From NCBI GenBank assembly GCA_914767715.1, contig OU612075.1, forward strand, positions 19,964,001 to 20,028,000: a DNA stretch of 64,000 nucleotides, written 5' to 3'. Positions within the stretch are counted from its first letter, which is position 1. Each line of letters begins with the position of its first letter. Both the position numbers and the translations under genes were made by a program. This stretch comes from Membranipora membranacea (taxonomy: Eukaryota > Bryozoa > Gymnolaemata > Cheilostomatida > Membraniporidae). The notes beneath the pieces were generated by a model. The model saw only the letters and a list, made by a program, of their open reading frames with translations, had not been told where the DNA came from and ran no database searches. This document shows positions 1 to 13,100 of the stretch, piece by piece.

Positions 1-327
1 AAGTCATCTAGAAACTGGTGTGCTGCCTACGGCTGTGGAAATAACCCGGCAGGAAATCCTAATTTAAGCTTCCACGTCTTCCCCAGAAATAACGAGGAGA
101 GACTGAAGGTATGGGTTTCGGCCGTTAAACGCAAGAACTGGACTCCATCCAAATATGCTGTTCTATGTAGCAAACATTTGAAACGAGATACATTTAGAAA
201 GCCTCCTGGTGTGGGTGGGAGAGCTTTGCTACAAAAGGATGCTATCCCAACAATTTTCCAATCCTTCCCACACTATCTACAAACCCCTAATAGTGAAGAG
301 ATATACGCTGGTCAGAATTCACCATGA
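1..327 (+). CDS. THAP-type zinc-finger protein, 5'-partial
   Basis: Reading frame 1 is open from the first base to a TGA at 325-327 and encodes 108 residues. It shows the C2CH THAP signature: a Cys-x4-Cys pair (WCAAYGC, residues 7 and 12), a central Trp in the KNWTPSK segment, a Cys-x2-His pair (LCSKH), and the closing hydrophobic motif DAIPTIF, the usual AVPTIF box. THAP domains are about 90-residue sequence-specific DNA-binding modules found in animal transcription and chromatin factors and in P-element-type transposases. The start codon lies before the window, a few residues upstream at most if the domain is N-terminal as usual. The ORF stops soon after the domain, so it is either a short protein or an exon whose gene continues by splicing. 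I cannot tell a host gene from a transposase remnant. Confidence 0.85.
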   Translation, partial: KSSRNWCAAYGCGNNPAGNPNLSFHVFPRNNEERLKVWVSAVKRKNWTPSKYAVLCSKHLKRDTFRKPPGVGGRALLQKDAIPTIFQSFPHYLQTPNSEEIYAGQNSP

Positions 328-394
328 AACAACCAAACTCGCAGCAAACACTGACAATAAGCGCTCCAAACTGAGCAGGCTTATTGTGTTCAGT

Positions 395-1380
395 CATATC
401 TAATTTTCAGCGATCACTGATAGTGATAGTGTCTCATTTGGAAATTTCGCAGCAATCACCAATAGTGGTAGTTTTCTAGTCTTTGACCCATCCGCAAAAT
501 TCAGTATAATCCCACAGTATTTTTTTTTTTGCTAAGTAGTGTAAGAAGTGGTTAGCTTACATTGCTCTACTAATTTGATTAATTTTAACATAGACTGCAA
601 CCAGTCATATCTAACTTTGCAATGCTCGCTGATAGTGGTAGTGTTTTTAATTTTTGTCGTGCCCACAACAATTAGTATAACTCAACAGTATATATTCATA
701 TTTTTTACAAAGTAGTGATAAGAAGTGGCTAGCTTCATGGCTGTATTTGTGTCGATAAGCTTTAGCTCATGCTGTAATCAGTCACATCGAATATGGCAGC
801 AATCGCTGATAGTGGTAGCCGTTAGCCTTGGTCGTGCCCTCAGAAATTAGTATAATCCCGCAGTAACAGGCCTCTTTTTTGTCATGTAGTGATAGAAGTG
901 GTTAAGTACAGGGCTGTATTTGTTTTGATAATTTTTATCTTATAAATTAAAACAGATCTAATATAATTTGGCTGGTATTATACCCTGCGTGTCTTGATTT
1001 ATTATATTATTTCATTGATGAGAGATGACCATAGACTTAATATATATATATATATGTGCCACGTACCCTAGCTTCATGATACATACATACATACCTGGAG
1101 TTGGCATACTCAATTTACAGCACAGATCTATTCTTCCTCATGAAGCGACAAAAAAAATTGCAGTAAAATCTTTTAACAAGGAATCCAAGCTGAGCAGGTT
1201 GTGCTCAGTCATGACTAGGAGTATTTATGCAAAAATCTATGATGATGGTGGTGGTGCTTTGATCTGGCTCCTCCAACAAAATATTTGTGATACTGTGTTG
1301 TGGGTATTCTGTGCATTTGAATTGTAGTGGTAGAAGTGTTAAGGGTAGACGGCTGTATTTGTTTCAATATTTATTGGCTA
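395..1380. repeat. Degenerate tandem-repeat field, units of about 190 bp
   Basis: A module recurs at about 395, 600, 780 and, more diverged, 1195. Each copy has a TCAGTCATATCTAA-like start, then a GCTGATAGTGGTAGTG-like block, an AGTATAATCCCACAGTA-like block, an AGTAGTGATAGAAGTGG-like block and a GGCTGTATTTGTTTTGATAA-like end. A second-order similarity links 977-1020 to 1525-1570 (both contain a CTTGATTT..ATTATTTCATTGA string), suggesting that a larger segment was also duplicated. No coding potential is visible; the two overlapping short ORFs here look like chance. Confidence 0.6.
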
Positions 1381-1706
1381 ATGATTGTAACTTATCAGGT
1401 CTTTTCTCGCTTTGGATTCGCCTAAGGAGTCAATTTTTTATACCATCTCGTGCGGAAAGGTATTTTACATAAACTCACAAATTTTCTCTGTGTTTAAATA
1501 ATTAGGGGCCGGATAAGGGCCGATATCATGCCCGGCGTCCCTTGATTTTTCACATTATTTCATTGAATGGTATATAGTAAACTATGGCTCACAGCACAAA
1601 CTAATTACGTCATGTCGTGCTATTTAAGTGGGACAGTATTGAATGCTATTGGCCTGTCTAGGTAGTCTGTCTAGGTAGTCTGTCTAGGTAGTATATTAAG
1701 TCTATG
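1030..1706. mobile_element. Ends of a CATAGACTTAA-type TIR element
   Basis: CATAGACTTAATATA at 1030-1044 is answered by the inverted copy TATATTAAGTCTATG ending at 1706. The right 27 bp (1680-1706) closely match the right terminal inverted repeat of the 400-bp element at 43519-43918, so this is the same family. Just inside the right end, an AGTCTGTCTAGGT motif is repeated three times in tandem. No matching target duplication is visible (GAGATGAC on the left, GTGCTGCT on the right), so the two ends may belong to different insertions or a deletion may have followed. Confidence 0.5.
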
Positions 1707-1965
1707 GTGCTGCTCCTAACTACAGTAAGAGGGGGCGTGGCTTACCGAGGAGTATTCACCAGTGCGATGGCTGATGAATTCAGCTTAGCTGATGGAAAAA
1801 AGGATACATACGCCATGTTTAACTCTACTGTTGCTGAAATGAAGAGAACCAATCCTAGCTATGTGTCTCAACAGACACCAGAGTTCAGGTGTTACAGGAA
1901 AGCAACTAATACTACCACCAGTCTAACAATTATCTCTTGGACAAGATGTATGGGAGCTAGTAAAT
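1707..1965 (+). pseudogene. Caspase p10-subunit fragment, 5'-truncated and frameshifted
   Basis: The translation from 1707 runs VLLLTTVRGGVAYRGVF and continues through MADEF, YAMFN and SQQTPEF, matching the p10 half of the ankyrin-caspase gene at 56687-57076 almost residue for residue. After the PEFR codons it loses the frame by a small deletion (GAAGTG in the gene, GGTG here), so the final strand and C-terminus are scrambled. The p20 half, with the catalytic His and Cys, is absent: the homology begins exactly where the transposon-like end at 1706 stops. The ORF's ATG at 1704 is contributed by the transposon end, not by the caspase. It is a decayed relative with no expected protease activity. 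Confidence 0.75.
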
Positions 1966-4120
1966 AAACTGGACCAATCATTATAACTTATTGGTCAAGT
2001 TAGGTGGGGGGAGGCGTCATACTGGTCACATCACACAGAACATTCCATCATAAGAATCCTCAAATTGATATCCTTAGGATAAGCCAATTTTAGTTTTAGT
2101 TAAATTCTTGATATAGTGATTTTCTTCTTGAAATTGAAATTTGCCCTTGTCGTATGAAGACAGTTATCAATTTTGTCAGCTTATGATTTTAATCGAAATA
2201 ATTTTGACATAACAGGAAAAGGCATGGCGTAAAAATAGTATGAACAGTCTGACTCAGGTAAACACAGACAGAGAACCTGTCTGACCTGGGTAGCTTACAA
2301 AAGAGACTGATCATCTCTTATTTTATTTCACAAATGTATTTTCGATAATATGTTATGGACAATTGCTGAGGTATCTGACGCAGAGTTAAACGTTTTTGTT
2401 TTCTAAATACTGTGTCTTGGCTGTATTTTTTGTATTTTTTTTATTCATTGTCATAACTTTTCTCTCCTTATATGAATAACAGCAATATCATCAAAACATC
2501 TTAACATTTTTGTTAGATGACTTATGACATTATCGTCATCGACAAAGCACACAACTTATCGCGTTTTTTTGTACTAGCCAATGAGTTGGTTCTGGTTGTG
2601 CGGGTTTCGGAGAGTGCCAATCTTTCACTCACCCCAATCAAACTGACACAACACATTGGCTAGTTTTGTCCATGCTTTTCATAGCGGCCACATACTTTTG
2701 GTTTCATTTCAATATGTCAATAATATTTTAACAACTTTTTATATTTTTAGTGCGCACACTTAGTTCTTTCCTACTAGCTATTTGAAATAAAATTATTTTC
2801 TCATTTTACCAACCTGATCAGATCGCGCCTTAGATTGAGTTTTAGTAATTTGAAGGATTCACGCAGACATGTTTCTATTCGCTTTCTTCTTCATTGGAAT
2901 CAACTAATTGCCGAGGATATTGTCTCTCTTGTATTCCAAGCAGTAGAAGGTACGATATTCACAAAATATCTATTTTCTTATCAATAATTGCTCAAGAGAT
3001 TCATAATGCAGGCCCAGAAAATGGGCCGAGGTTGAGATCAGCCAATGAGAGAAAAGTGTTACTTGTGTTCCATAACCTACTTACTCATTTCCTGGTCTTG
3101 GACTAAAATACAATATATCCCGTTCGCGTTGCTGACGTAAAAACCATGAATTTGTCATACATCTCAGGTACATAAATTATGTTGGATGATGCAAGTCCCG
3201 ATGTGGCGTCACCACTTTCTTTTATAGAGAAGAAAACCGCATTTAGCCAGACAGTTATTTTTATGCTGGAATTAGTGGGCATGCAAAGGACTGGTGTCAG
3301 TCAGTAGGGGCCTGGCCCGTGATAGACACAACACACAGCTTTTGAAAACTGAACACATATCCAACATTATCAATGACCACCTGGCAGCAGCATATGTTAG
3401 CGGACTCACCATAATTATGCTAGAGGATCAACTACAAATAGCTGAAATCTCACTGATTATTCAGTTAACTGGCAACACACACAGACATTTATTCCACTCA
3501 CCTCAAGGCTTAAAACTGCAGTCTCTAACTAGCCAACTTTTTAGCTCAGTCTGATTACATTGGACTCTGGTCGGCACAGCCAACACACAACACATGTCTT
3601 CTTATATAACCACCGCTGTCCATTTTTTCTGACCTAAAAACTTGGTGGCATCAGCAAATTCCGTCTTTCAACTCACTTCCATGGCATTGCTTCATCCAAG
3701 GGAGTTATCTAGCTTTGCCTGACATCTTAGGACCCTGTTGTTATCAAGGAGTAATTCCCCTGTTACTCCTTGTTTGTTGTTATTTTGCCTACCAATGCAG
3801 TTCTGCTTTAAGTTTTCCCGGGGGTTTCGTAATATCCTGTACACAATGGCCAATCGCTTTGTCTACTGCACTGTCTTATAAGTTGCATAGTGTTATTCTA
3901 TTGGTCAAGTGGTCGTACGATGCTACTCAATTGGATGATTTATTTTACACCCACAATGCCCTAGCAGAGTCACTTCCATAATAAACACAAGCGCTTGTTT
4001 CAAAAACTTGGTAGGAATCCTCAATCAGTAAAACCGACCTTTAACTCCTTGGTAAACCAAGAAGTACTTCATGCACATGCACTACTATCTGATAAACAGG
4101 GGGACACAACACGAAGAATT
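1966..4120. other. Non-coding region upstream of rotatin
   Basis: About 2.1 kb of AT-rich sequence with only short unconvincing ORFs. It should contain the promoter and 5' UTR of the rotatin gene, whose ATG is at 4121, but I see no clear TATA box or initiator and do not mark one. A G-run at 4328-4340 and scattered homopolymers are the only low-complexity features. Confidence 0.4.
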
Positions 4121-7100
4121 ATGGAAGGAAATGTCAATATTCGGCCTTTCATCAGCAAATTAGGTAGGTATGTTATGTTGTTATTATGGTTTTGTTACCC
4201 TTCTTCTCAGCAAGAGTGAGTCGAGTGTGTTCACCAGACAGTCCTGTCATTCTAGTGTTTGTCTTGTTGAAAAATAGTAGATATTATAATCATTATCCTA
4301 TGGCTTTCACAAACAAGTCAGTCAAAGGATAAGGGGGGGGTTGATCATTGACATTCGCAAAGAATACAATTACATGCTCCTTGCAATGTTGTAACTCCAT
4401 TGGTGTGATGCCACAGATTTATTTATGGTAGTGTGTATGAATTTTGAGGTTGCGAGTGGGAAGTGGTATCACAATTTAAGGACGAGCTTGCAATATTTGA
4501 GGACCATGTTCAGTTCCAAACGCAGGCAGATTCCTGATTTGGTCTCGGTGCACCATTCATTCTTGCTGAGTTCTTGCAGAACTGGGCTAAAAATTATCAG
4601 ATGAAAATGTGTGGTTGAACATTTTAGAGATCTCTGCGGCCCATGTGTTATAAAAAGAAGCAGGGTTTCTGTTCAGCATAGTATAGGATACAGTAAAGTA
4701 CTCATTGGATGGTTCCAATCACCTTTAATTAAGAGGGAAATACACTCTGTCAAATATGATGATGTATGTTGTTGCCATCTCCAGCTGCCCATGACACTGC
4801 CAGTGACTAAATATGCTAGGGGCTAGTAAGCACCTAAGAGTCATGGCGCAGCTAATCAATGGTTAATCCGAGGTAACTACTCCATCATGCAACAGAGTGC
4901 GCACGCTGATCACAACTGTGATTACATATCCCAAAATTCCAACAAAGCCTATCATTCTAAACATGCTGAAGAACTTGTTACTTGTTTCTAGTGTCCTTAA
5001 AAGTCCCATAATTTAACGCATGATTATTTTTTACTTTAGTGCATAGCCAGGAAGAGGTCAGAGTGAGAGCGCTGGAAAATATCATCAACAAGCTGCACTA
5101 TGCTATTGTGTCAGCACTGGACCTGGCTTGTGATCGACAGCTAGTATCCAATCTCCTTCAATGGTTCAACCTGCCAAATACACCACGGAAAAAAGCCTGT
5201 CTCGACTTGATTCTCTGCATCAGCAAGGTAGGTTAACTTTGCGTTTGTATTTTTGAATCCAGGAAGACCAATGTTTTTATTTCCTTTGACATGGAATATA
5301 ATCAATCTTGAAATCTTGCTGTGCAGTTATGTTGCGATTTTAGTATCAAATCAACGGTTCACAGTGGTTGCTTTGTAGACTAATTGATTATGTTTGCGCT
5401 TTAATCAGTCCCATGTCTCTAACTACTAATACTAGTCTTATGTCTATGAGTACGAACAAGGTAGTTATTCTAAAATGTGATATATACTCCTTTCGGTTCA
5501 TTCCATGCACCTTGGCTACGACTCAATTTTTAACCTTTTTTTTTCAAGGAGGAGATAGGTGCACAGACACTGTTTGCTCTCGGTGGTGTTGAATTTCTGC
5601 AGCGACTTAAAGCAGACATTTCTCAGGACTGTCAGCTTGTTGTTAATGATATCCTAGAGCAAGTGTTTATTAAGAGTCAGCACACTCACCCGGAGACAGC
5701 TGAGCTTACCTACAACAGTGCTGATGTCAGGAAGGCTACTTCTACTAGTGCTACTACCAAGAAACAGAGAGGTGCAGGAAAAACAGTTCAAGGTAGTTGG
5801 TTAAAATGTTGGTTAAAATCCCAATGGTTGGTCACTCACCACATCGTGGCGGCGAAATAGTGTGCCTTAAGGGCAAGGCTGCAATAACTGCGCCGATTTG
5901 CTCTCAGTTTGTAGGCAGGTCGGAGCACACCTGGGGGTCCAACAACTCCCAGTAGTCAGGGGACTGCAGTGGTAAGCCAAAAATGAATACGAAATCTTGG
6001 CTTGCTACACTTTGCTAAGCAGGACTTTATACTCTCACCTGCCTACGAAACAAGTGACCTTGTTCACCGGCTTACATAGTCATAGCAAAGCTCTCTAAAA
6101 ACTGGAACAGATATTCTGAATAAGCACACCAAACTTTATCTAATATGTCACATAGTGTTAAGGCTGAGTCAATGATGTCGGATTAAATTTCATATGACAC
6201 ACATATTATTTTTAGATACACAGAATGCTAGCTCAGTAAAGCAGAGAGAGATAAGGCGTGATACACATGATGTACATGAGAGTCAGCAGTCAGTGGTAAA
6301 TGAGCCTCAGACAGCTTCTCAGGACTGGTACAGTCAGCCGGACAGTGACTCAGCAAGTAAGTAGGATCTAGTGAAGTTAAAATTGAAATTATTTAAATTC
6401 GGAATGATTATTTGGAAAATTTTTGTTATAATAGGCAAAAGTGAATGCGAATGGACTATTAATAATCAATGGAAAAACCCATAAATCTTGGTTAACCCCC
6501 TACTCATTTGAGAGTGACATTCGTGCATTGGGAACACAGCGCTCTTAACTGAGTAAGGGAATAACCATAATTGATAGACTTTTCCATTGAATTTTAATGA
6601 TCAATTTTCTTTCATAGGTACTGTTGAGCGCTTCTGTCTAATTTAAGATCTTTCTTCTATTTTCAAGGAATATCACAAGTAAACTTCTTTTATATTTCTG
6701 GAAAGATATATCTCTACTGACAATATGATGTATAATAGCTATTGATGTTAATTCATAGATTGTGGTGGGTTTCTGGTAGTTGAGTTTCCTTGGATTAGCC
6801 TCAGCTCTACAGATATACATGTCCTACAGAGTACCAATCAGTAAGTCTGACTAATTGCTATACTAGGCTCAAAAAAATGATCAACGATGGAGATTTTATG
6901 TAAATATCAGCGCATCGTGAAATATTGTGGTGGTTGAAGAAGGTATATCATTCTTTTTTTTGGAGAGTAGCCATAGAAAATTCTAGTCGAAATGGCCATC
7001 AATGCCAGATGTGCAAAAAATTAATAAGTGCGTGTGTCAGGTGAGCTCTCAAACCTCCTTGTTAAGAGGCATTCAAGTGATTGGTCGTCCTCTCATGTTT

Positions 7101-10100
7101 GTTTCGCACTTAATCTTGATCTCAACTTTGCATGTTAATAATCAGCATAACAATGACGCTGTGTGATATTGTGATATGTCATGTTTTTCTGTGTTTCCAG
7201 GTCTCTAATATCCTCAGACCCACAGCTGATTGTGTCTGCCTGTGACTTCCTGGTTGATGTTATGTTGTTCGACTTTCCAGCAGAAATATTTCTGCAGCGA
7301 CCTATCATTATCAAAGTGAGTGCAATCTATTGATGTCATGTCAAGCCCGGAAATGCCTAAGAATATGTTGTTGAGATTAGGCATGTAACCAAAGCTCCAC
7401 TAACCTGATAGCAGACCATTGCGAAATCCGAAAGATACCATCGATACTATTCTCTTTTTGACCATACAGTGTTAGTAAGAGCAATTGGTAGACTATGATC
7501 ATGGTGTTGGAATTGCTCCTCATATCAAGATTAATACTGGAAAACTTTGACATGAGGAGCATTGGCAACAAAGTTATCTGCCAGTCCTTGTTGTATTTCC
7601 AGGTCACTTTACAGAGTCAAACAAATAAAGATAAATTTCATTCCAGGAGCTCGTTACTGCAATTTATCAAATAAATTTTAGAATAAAATGATGAGCTCAA
7701 TATAAATTACACATCTTTACCTTCTTGTAGACATTGATACATCTTCTGAACAATCTGAGTAATCCTCAGAAGGTGTCTGATGTTGCGTTATCACTGATTG
7801 ACACTGTGGGCAGAATCTGTGACGGCCTTAAAGCCAGAGTTCACTTTCACAAAGACCCCGCAACATTCGCCCCTAAACAAGGTATGCCTTGTGATGGTTT
7901 GCGATAGAACATCAAGGTCCACGAGAGTTGTCTCGTAATGGTTTGAAATTTCATACTGCCATGAACTGCCTCAAGTAATACTGGGATGATGCAGTCTGTT
8001 TAGATTTTAGCACCCATTAAACTTATAATATGTATGATTTTTCTGATCTGTAGTCCAAATTCCGACTGTAAAGCTCACAAGAAAATCTGCTGAAATAAAA
8101 AATTCATGTAAATATGAGATATAACATTGTATGCAATGATGTGCTCTTTTTTTGTTTGTAGATATTTTGGCGATGAACCCTACGGGGCTGCATGAGGACA
8201 GCGCTGTTACATCACAAGATGACCACTCTGTCAGCAGACATTCTCAGGGGTCACGACCTTCTGTTGTGGGACTGAGTGATGAGAAAGATGACGACCAAAG
8301 CTTATCGACTTCCACGTAAGGCTTATTGAGTCAGATTTCAGTTCAGAGACTCATTGAGAACTCAAGTTGTCTTATTCTTTAGTATGAAGGGGCAACTCCA
8401 AAGATATATATCTGTATTGAATACTATCGCCTTGGCATTGGATTCTCTTTATTAGCTTTCTCACTACACTACATCTAGTTATGTGGTCTGATCTATTCAG
8501 TTGGATTCAGTAATTTATTATCCATTTCTTTTAACAAACAATACCATGTGTTAATTTCTCAGAACAACAGATGGACACAGAAGTACATCTAGCCGTAGAT
8601 CTGTGTCAGTACAGATGACCACCCCTAATATAGAGGAGCTTGAGCTTCAGGATCTGCAGCTATTACTTCCTGATTTCTGTATAACTCTTCATAAAACTCT
8701 GATGAACCTGGTTGATAGATCTAATAATAGGTGAGTGTGACACTATGAAATATTGTGGTAAGGCATATAAGTATATTTTTCATTGGCCATACGAGGATTC
8801 TAATGATTTCTGTCTAATGTCACCAGCAATTGCCACTGATGGTTGGTGTTGTGTCAGGTAAGTAACATAATCACGTACGATGGCTAACACCAAAAAAAGC
8901 CTATCGACTGTGTGAGCATGCGTGTGTAATTAATGTGTAATTTAAGCCTGTTATTTTAGAGGCTAGACACCCTGTCTGAACGTGTTGTGTTGCTCTTGTT
9001 CCAGTTAATCAATGTCGCTGTCAATCCTTGTGTCACACCATCTGTGTGCCTACCAAAGCAGCAACACCATGCCCACATAGTGCAGGACATTACAGTTTAA
9101 CGATAACCTAGGAGTTATTGCCTCATAACTTTGTGTCCCTGTAGATTGGAGCTAGAGCTGCACCGCTTGCTGATCAAGTTACAGGATTTATTGAAGATGT
9201 CAGTGACGACACATATATGGTCTGAGACATCACAGTATGCCCGTGACCTGGTAAGTGGTCTTATAGGTATATTAACTCATCGCTCTCACATAATTACGTT
9301 TTAATTATCATGTATTAGCTGTATTAGCTGTATTAGGTTTGGTTTCAGATGTTGTGGAAAGAATTAATTTTCATAGGCGTTGTGAGCACTATCAGCATGG
9401 GCTGCATGAAGACCTCGTTATTGATTTACTATAAAAAAGTGTATGGAGTATGTATTCATACTGATTTCGTGGTGATCAGAATGCTTTAGTGACCACTCTC
9501 CACAACGTTCACAAATTTGTTGCATTTAAAAAAAAAATGTGGGTTAAAATCGCTTGTCTCCATCCGAGGACTGAGAAATATCAGTGCCTTAAGGGCGCGG
9601 CCGCTGTTTTCGGCGCCAAGTTGCTCTCAGTTTGCAGGCAGGTCGGAGCACACCTGGGGCGTCATATGAGCCCAGTAGTCAGTAGACTGCAGCGGGATTC
9701 GAACCCAGGACCTCCAACGCTTGCGCGTTAAAGGGCAGGCGCTCTAACCAACTGAGCTACCTCCTACTCATAAACTTATCCTTATATAACTTACTTCTCT
9801 GTGGTCATGTTTTCCCATAGTGTGATGCAGTACGTCTCGAGATTCACTCTATGTCCAGAGTAGCTGTTAAGTGTCACCAAGCCAGTAACTCCACTGTGAC
9901 ATCAGCCAATCAGAGCGCGGCAGCAGCAGCGCTAACAGGAAGTAGGCGGCTGACTTATATCATCCTATCACAGCTCAGCCTCGATCTGTACACACTTATA
10001 CCACAAACAAAGGTAATCAGAGGTTCATCTTCTAAGGTCATTGGTTGATTCAAAGGCAAATTGATTTTTTTTATGGTTTGTCTGCGGTTTCTAATTCAAA

Positions 10101-13100
10101 ATGTTTGGAAAGATCAACTGATTTCTCTAATATGAGCCCCTTATTCGCTGATCCATATGTCCAAATTTTGCCCTGACCAAGAAAACTCAGAAATATTCGA
10201 AGATTGAGATTTAGCTGTAAGCTGTCTATGTTATCATCATCCTGCTGCCATGTGTTCAGAGCATACCAGCATTACACAAAATTTCTGTCTAATTTTAGTA
10301 TAATGAGCTTCTTGGAGCTGGGGAGCGACAGCTTCTGTACACACTATGCTGTGATGAAGGATTGTCTCAGTCAATTTCATCGATACGACAGCGCGCTGCC
10401 CATATCCTGAAGGTGGTAGACGGGGGATCATATGATATATACAGCGCTGCTAATGTAGTCTGTGACAGTATGGAAATGTACTGTAGTTTTCTTCTTAATG
10501 TCCCAGACGCTGACCAGCAGGTGAATAATTTGTATTTCTGTGTTGGAAAGGTACCATTTTCCACTTAATCTTATATGATTCAGATACCAAACCTGAATGA
10601 GCGTGTACAGACGTATCGAATCTATCCAATGGCCGCTTATGAGTTTTTTAATTGCTAATCACAACAAAACACTTCTTGTTCATATTCGTTTGTTTAGATT
10701 TATATCGATGGTGTTAGTTGTATTTCCGTTGGTGATTACAGATATATATTTGTGTATACTTTCTTCTTTTCATCGTAATCATAGGACCCTAAAGATCTGT
10801 TGAAGTTGCTTAGCCAGGCTGAGAGAGCTATCTACAGCGTACCTTATCATATGAACAAAGAGCTTATACCTGCCCTCATCGATGCGTGTGCTCACAAGTA
10901 GGTACAATAAAATGTCAGTCTGTGAGATTCAAGCCTCATGAGTACTATATTCAGTGTTCAGATCGTCTCTTTTCGGATATGATTAGATAGGGAAGTTTGA
11001 TGCCCTGCAGTGAAAATAATTGTAAAAAATGTGGTACAATATAGACATGAATTGAAAATAAAAATAAAACTGGAGCTCTACATGAATATGAGTAAGTAAG
11101 TAAGTTAGTAATAGGTAAGTAATAAGTAAGACATTGTAAGGATGATTACTGAGCAAAAAGTAAGACATTGTAAGCATGATTACTGAGCCATTCTGTGAAG
11201 ACCAACTACTGTCATATATACTACAGATTTTGTTTTTGTGTTTCTTATGATAAATTATTTTAAATCTCTAGCTTGTTAGATGACTGTAAGAGTTTTTAAA
11301 TGATGGGTGAGTGCCGCAAATTGTTAAAAATATTCAAGGAAGGTTAAATCTGAGTCTTCAAATTTCTCTCGGAAAAGAGAAAAACTTGGCAATTGCTGAT
11401 CTATGTACTGAGAATTTGGATCATTGATACAGTTGATCATTCATGAGTATATTTACTAGTTGGAGCAGAGTTGAGAGTAAGCCAGAGGTAACAGACTACA
11501 TGACTAAAGTACTGCTCAAGTATCTCGCTCATCCCATATCCAGTATAAGAAAGGAAGCTTATCAGACTATACTCGCTGTACTTAAGGTATATAATAAATC
11601 CACCTTTGAACTTGACGGCCTTGCTGCATTGATACCGTGTTGTGGGAGGCATGTTTGTCACCGATAAATTGAAAGCCTTCACAGTTTTTTCATATTTACC
11701 CTTTTTTATATTTGCCCCACACTTCCATGCTTCAAACCGCCACCATGCAGAATTGCTTATGTTACAGCATCATTTCCACAATCAAAATAAATATTTCACA
11801 GCTGAAGATGAAATTTAAGTTGGAAAATAAACTCCTCGTAACACTAATGATGTGATGGAATGCCTGGAGTTATTCTGTACTCTATTACTTCCATAATGAT
11901 GAAATGCGTAATATTGTGTATATGTATGTTAGTTGTCTACTCTCTGAACTTTGTTATATTGAGGGGACAAATCCAAATTGACCCTCTTTACATACATCGT
12001 TATTTTTTTATAATATTACAGAAGTGTTTATCGTTTGACTCACCTACACAGACCTCAGCGGTACAGATGAAGTTTATCTTACATCATAGTGTGCTGTGGG
12101 AGGTGGCTTGTTTTGGACTCTCATCGGAAATACCAGAGGTATGTGTAGGAGAAATAAACATGAAGTATATAATATATAAAAATTCAATATAATATATATT
12201 ATATACTATATTGAATTTTTTCGTGTTAGGGGTATAATTATAAATCTGTAAATGACTCTGGGCACATGACTTTTTATGAGCTAGACGTATACACCTTAGA
12301 GGCTTTCAAATGCTGATGATTATTCTAAAAATATCAATAGGTACCGCCGTAGAGGTAATAGGGGTGTCAGTCTTGGCCTACCTTTAAGATTGTTTCTAGG
12401 GATTGATACTTAAAAGGATTAAGAAACAGTCATCTCATGTTTCTTTGCATATCAGGCTATAATGATCAATTCCGATGGCACTGGAATTCAACCCTTCTCA
12501 CCCACTTCTCCCAAACCTTCATTTACTTACAGATAAATGGCAGTAGTCAGGACATATTTAATTACCTGATGCAGTGTAGAATGCTCGTCTCTAGTGATAT
12601 GTGGGCGGATGTCTGTAAATCTCTCCTTCCCATCCTACCAGTACTGCAGGTATGAGTAATCGATATGAATTCCTGATGTTGTTGAGAAAATTCCAATTAA
12701 ATTGAAAACAAATAGACAACACTGCCAAGTTTGAAGGTATGATCTTAGAACATCTTTCTCATATCGCTGTTTTGACGGAGACACCAAAAATGTGATGCAT
12801 TAATTTGAACGAACAAGTATTTAATTCATCACAGGCCACATTTATTATTGTACTGATATTTCTTGTGTTTGTACATAACTTCTTCCATTTTACAGAGCTA
12901 TGCTAACCAGGACCTAACACTAGGAAAGTGTATCCTGGCGTTTATGGATACTCACTTTGATACTAACATCTCTACAGTGAGCTGCGTGAAGGGGGCACTG
13001 AGAATCCTGTTTACTCGAGATACCGGTGCAAGACTACAAGCTGTCAAGGTGAGGGTTTATCACTAATTTGGTTTGAATATCATAAGATTTGTCATGGTTA

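Noticed and set aside
1030-1706. Complete transposon with intact target duplication
   Set aside because: The ends match the family but flanking 8-mers differ, so a single intact insertion is not shown.
9694-9764. tRNA gene on the minus strand
   Set aside because: The A and B boxes are good, but the segment is attached to a repeated body present in several copies, so it is a SINE head; the cloverleaf stems do not pair convincingly.
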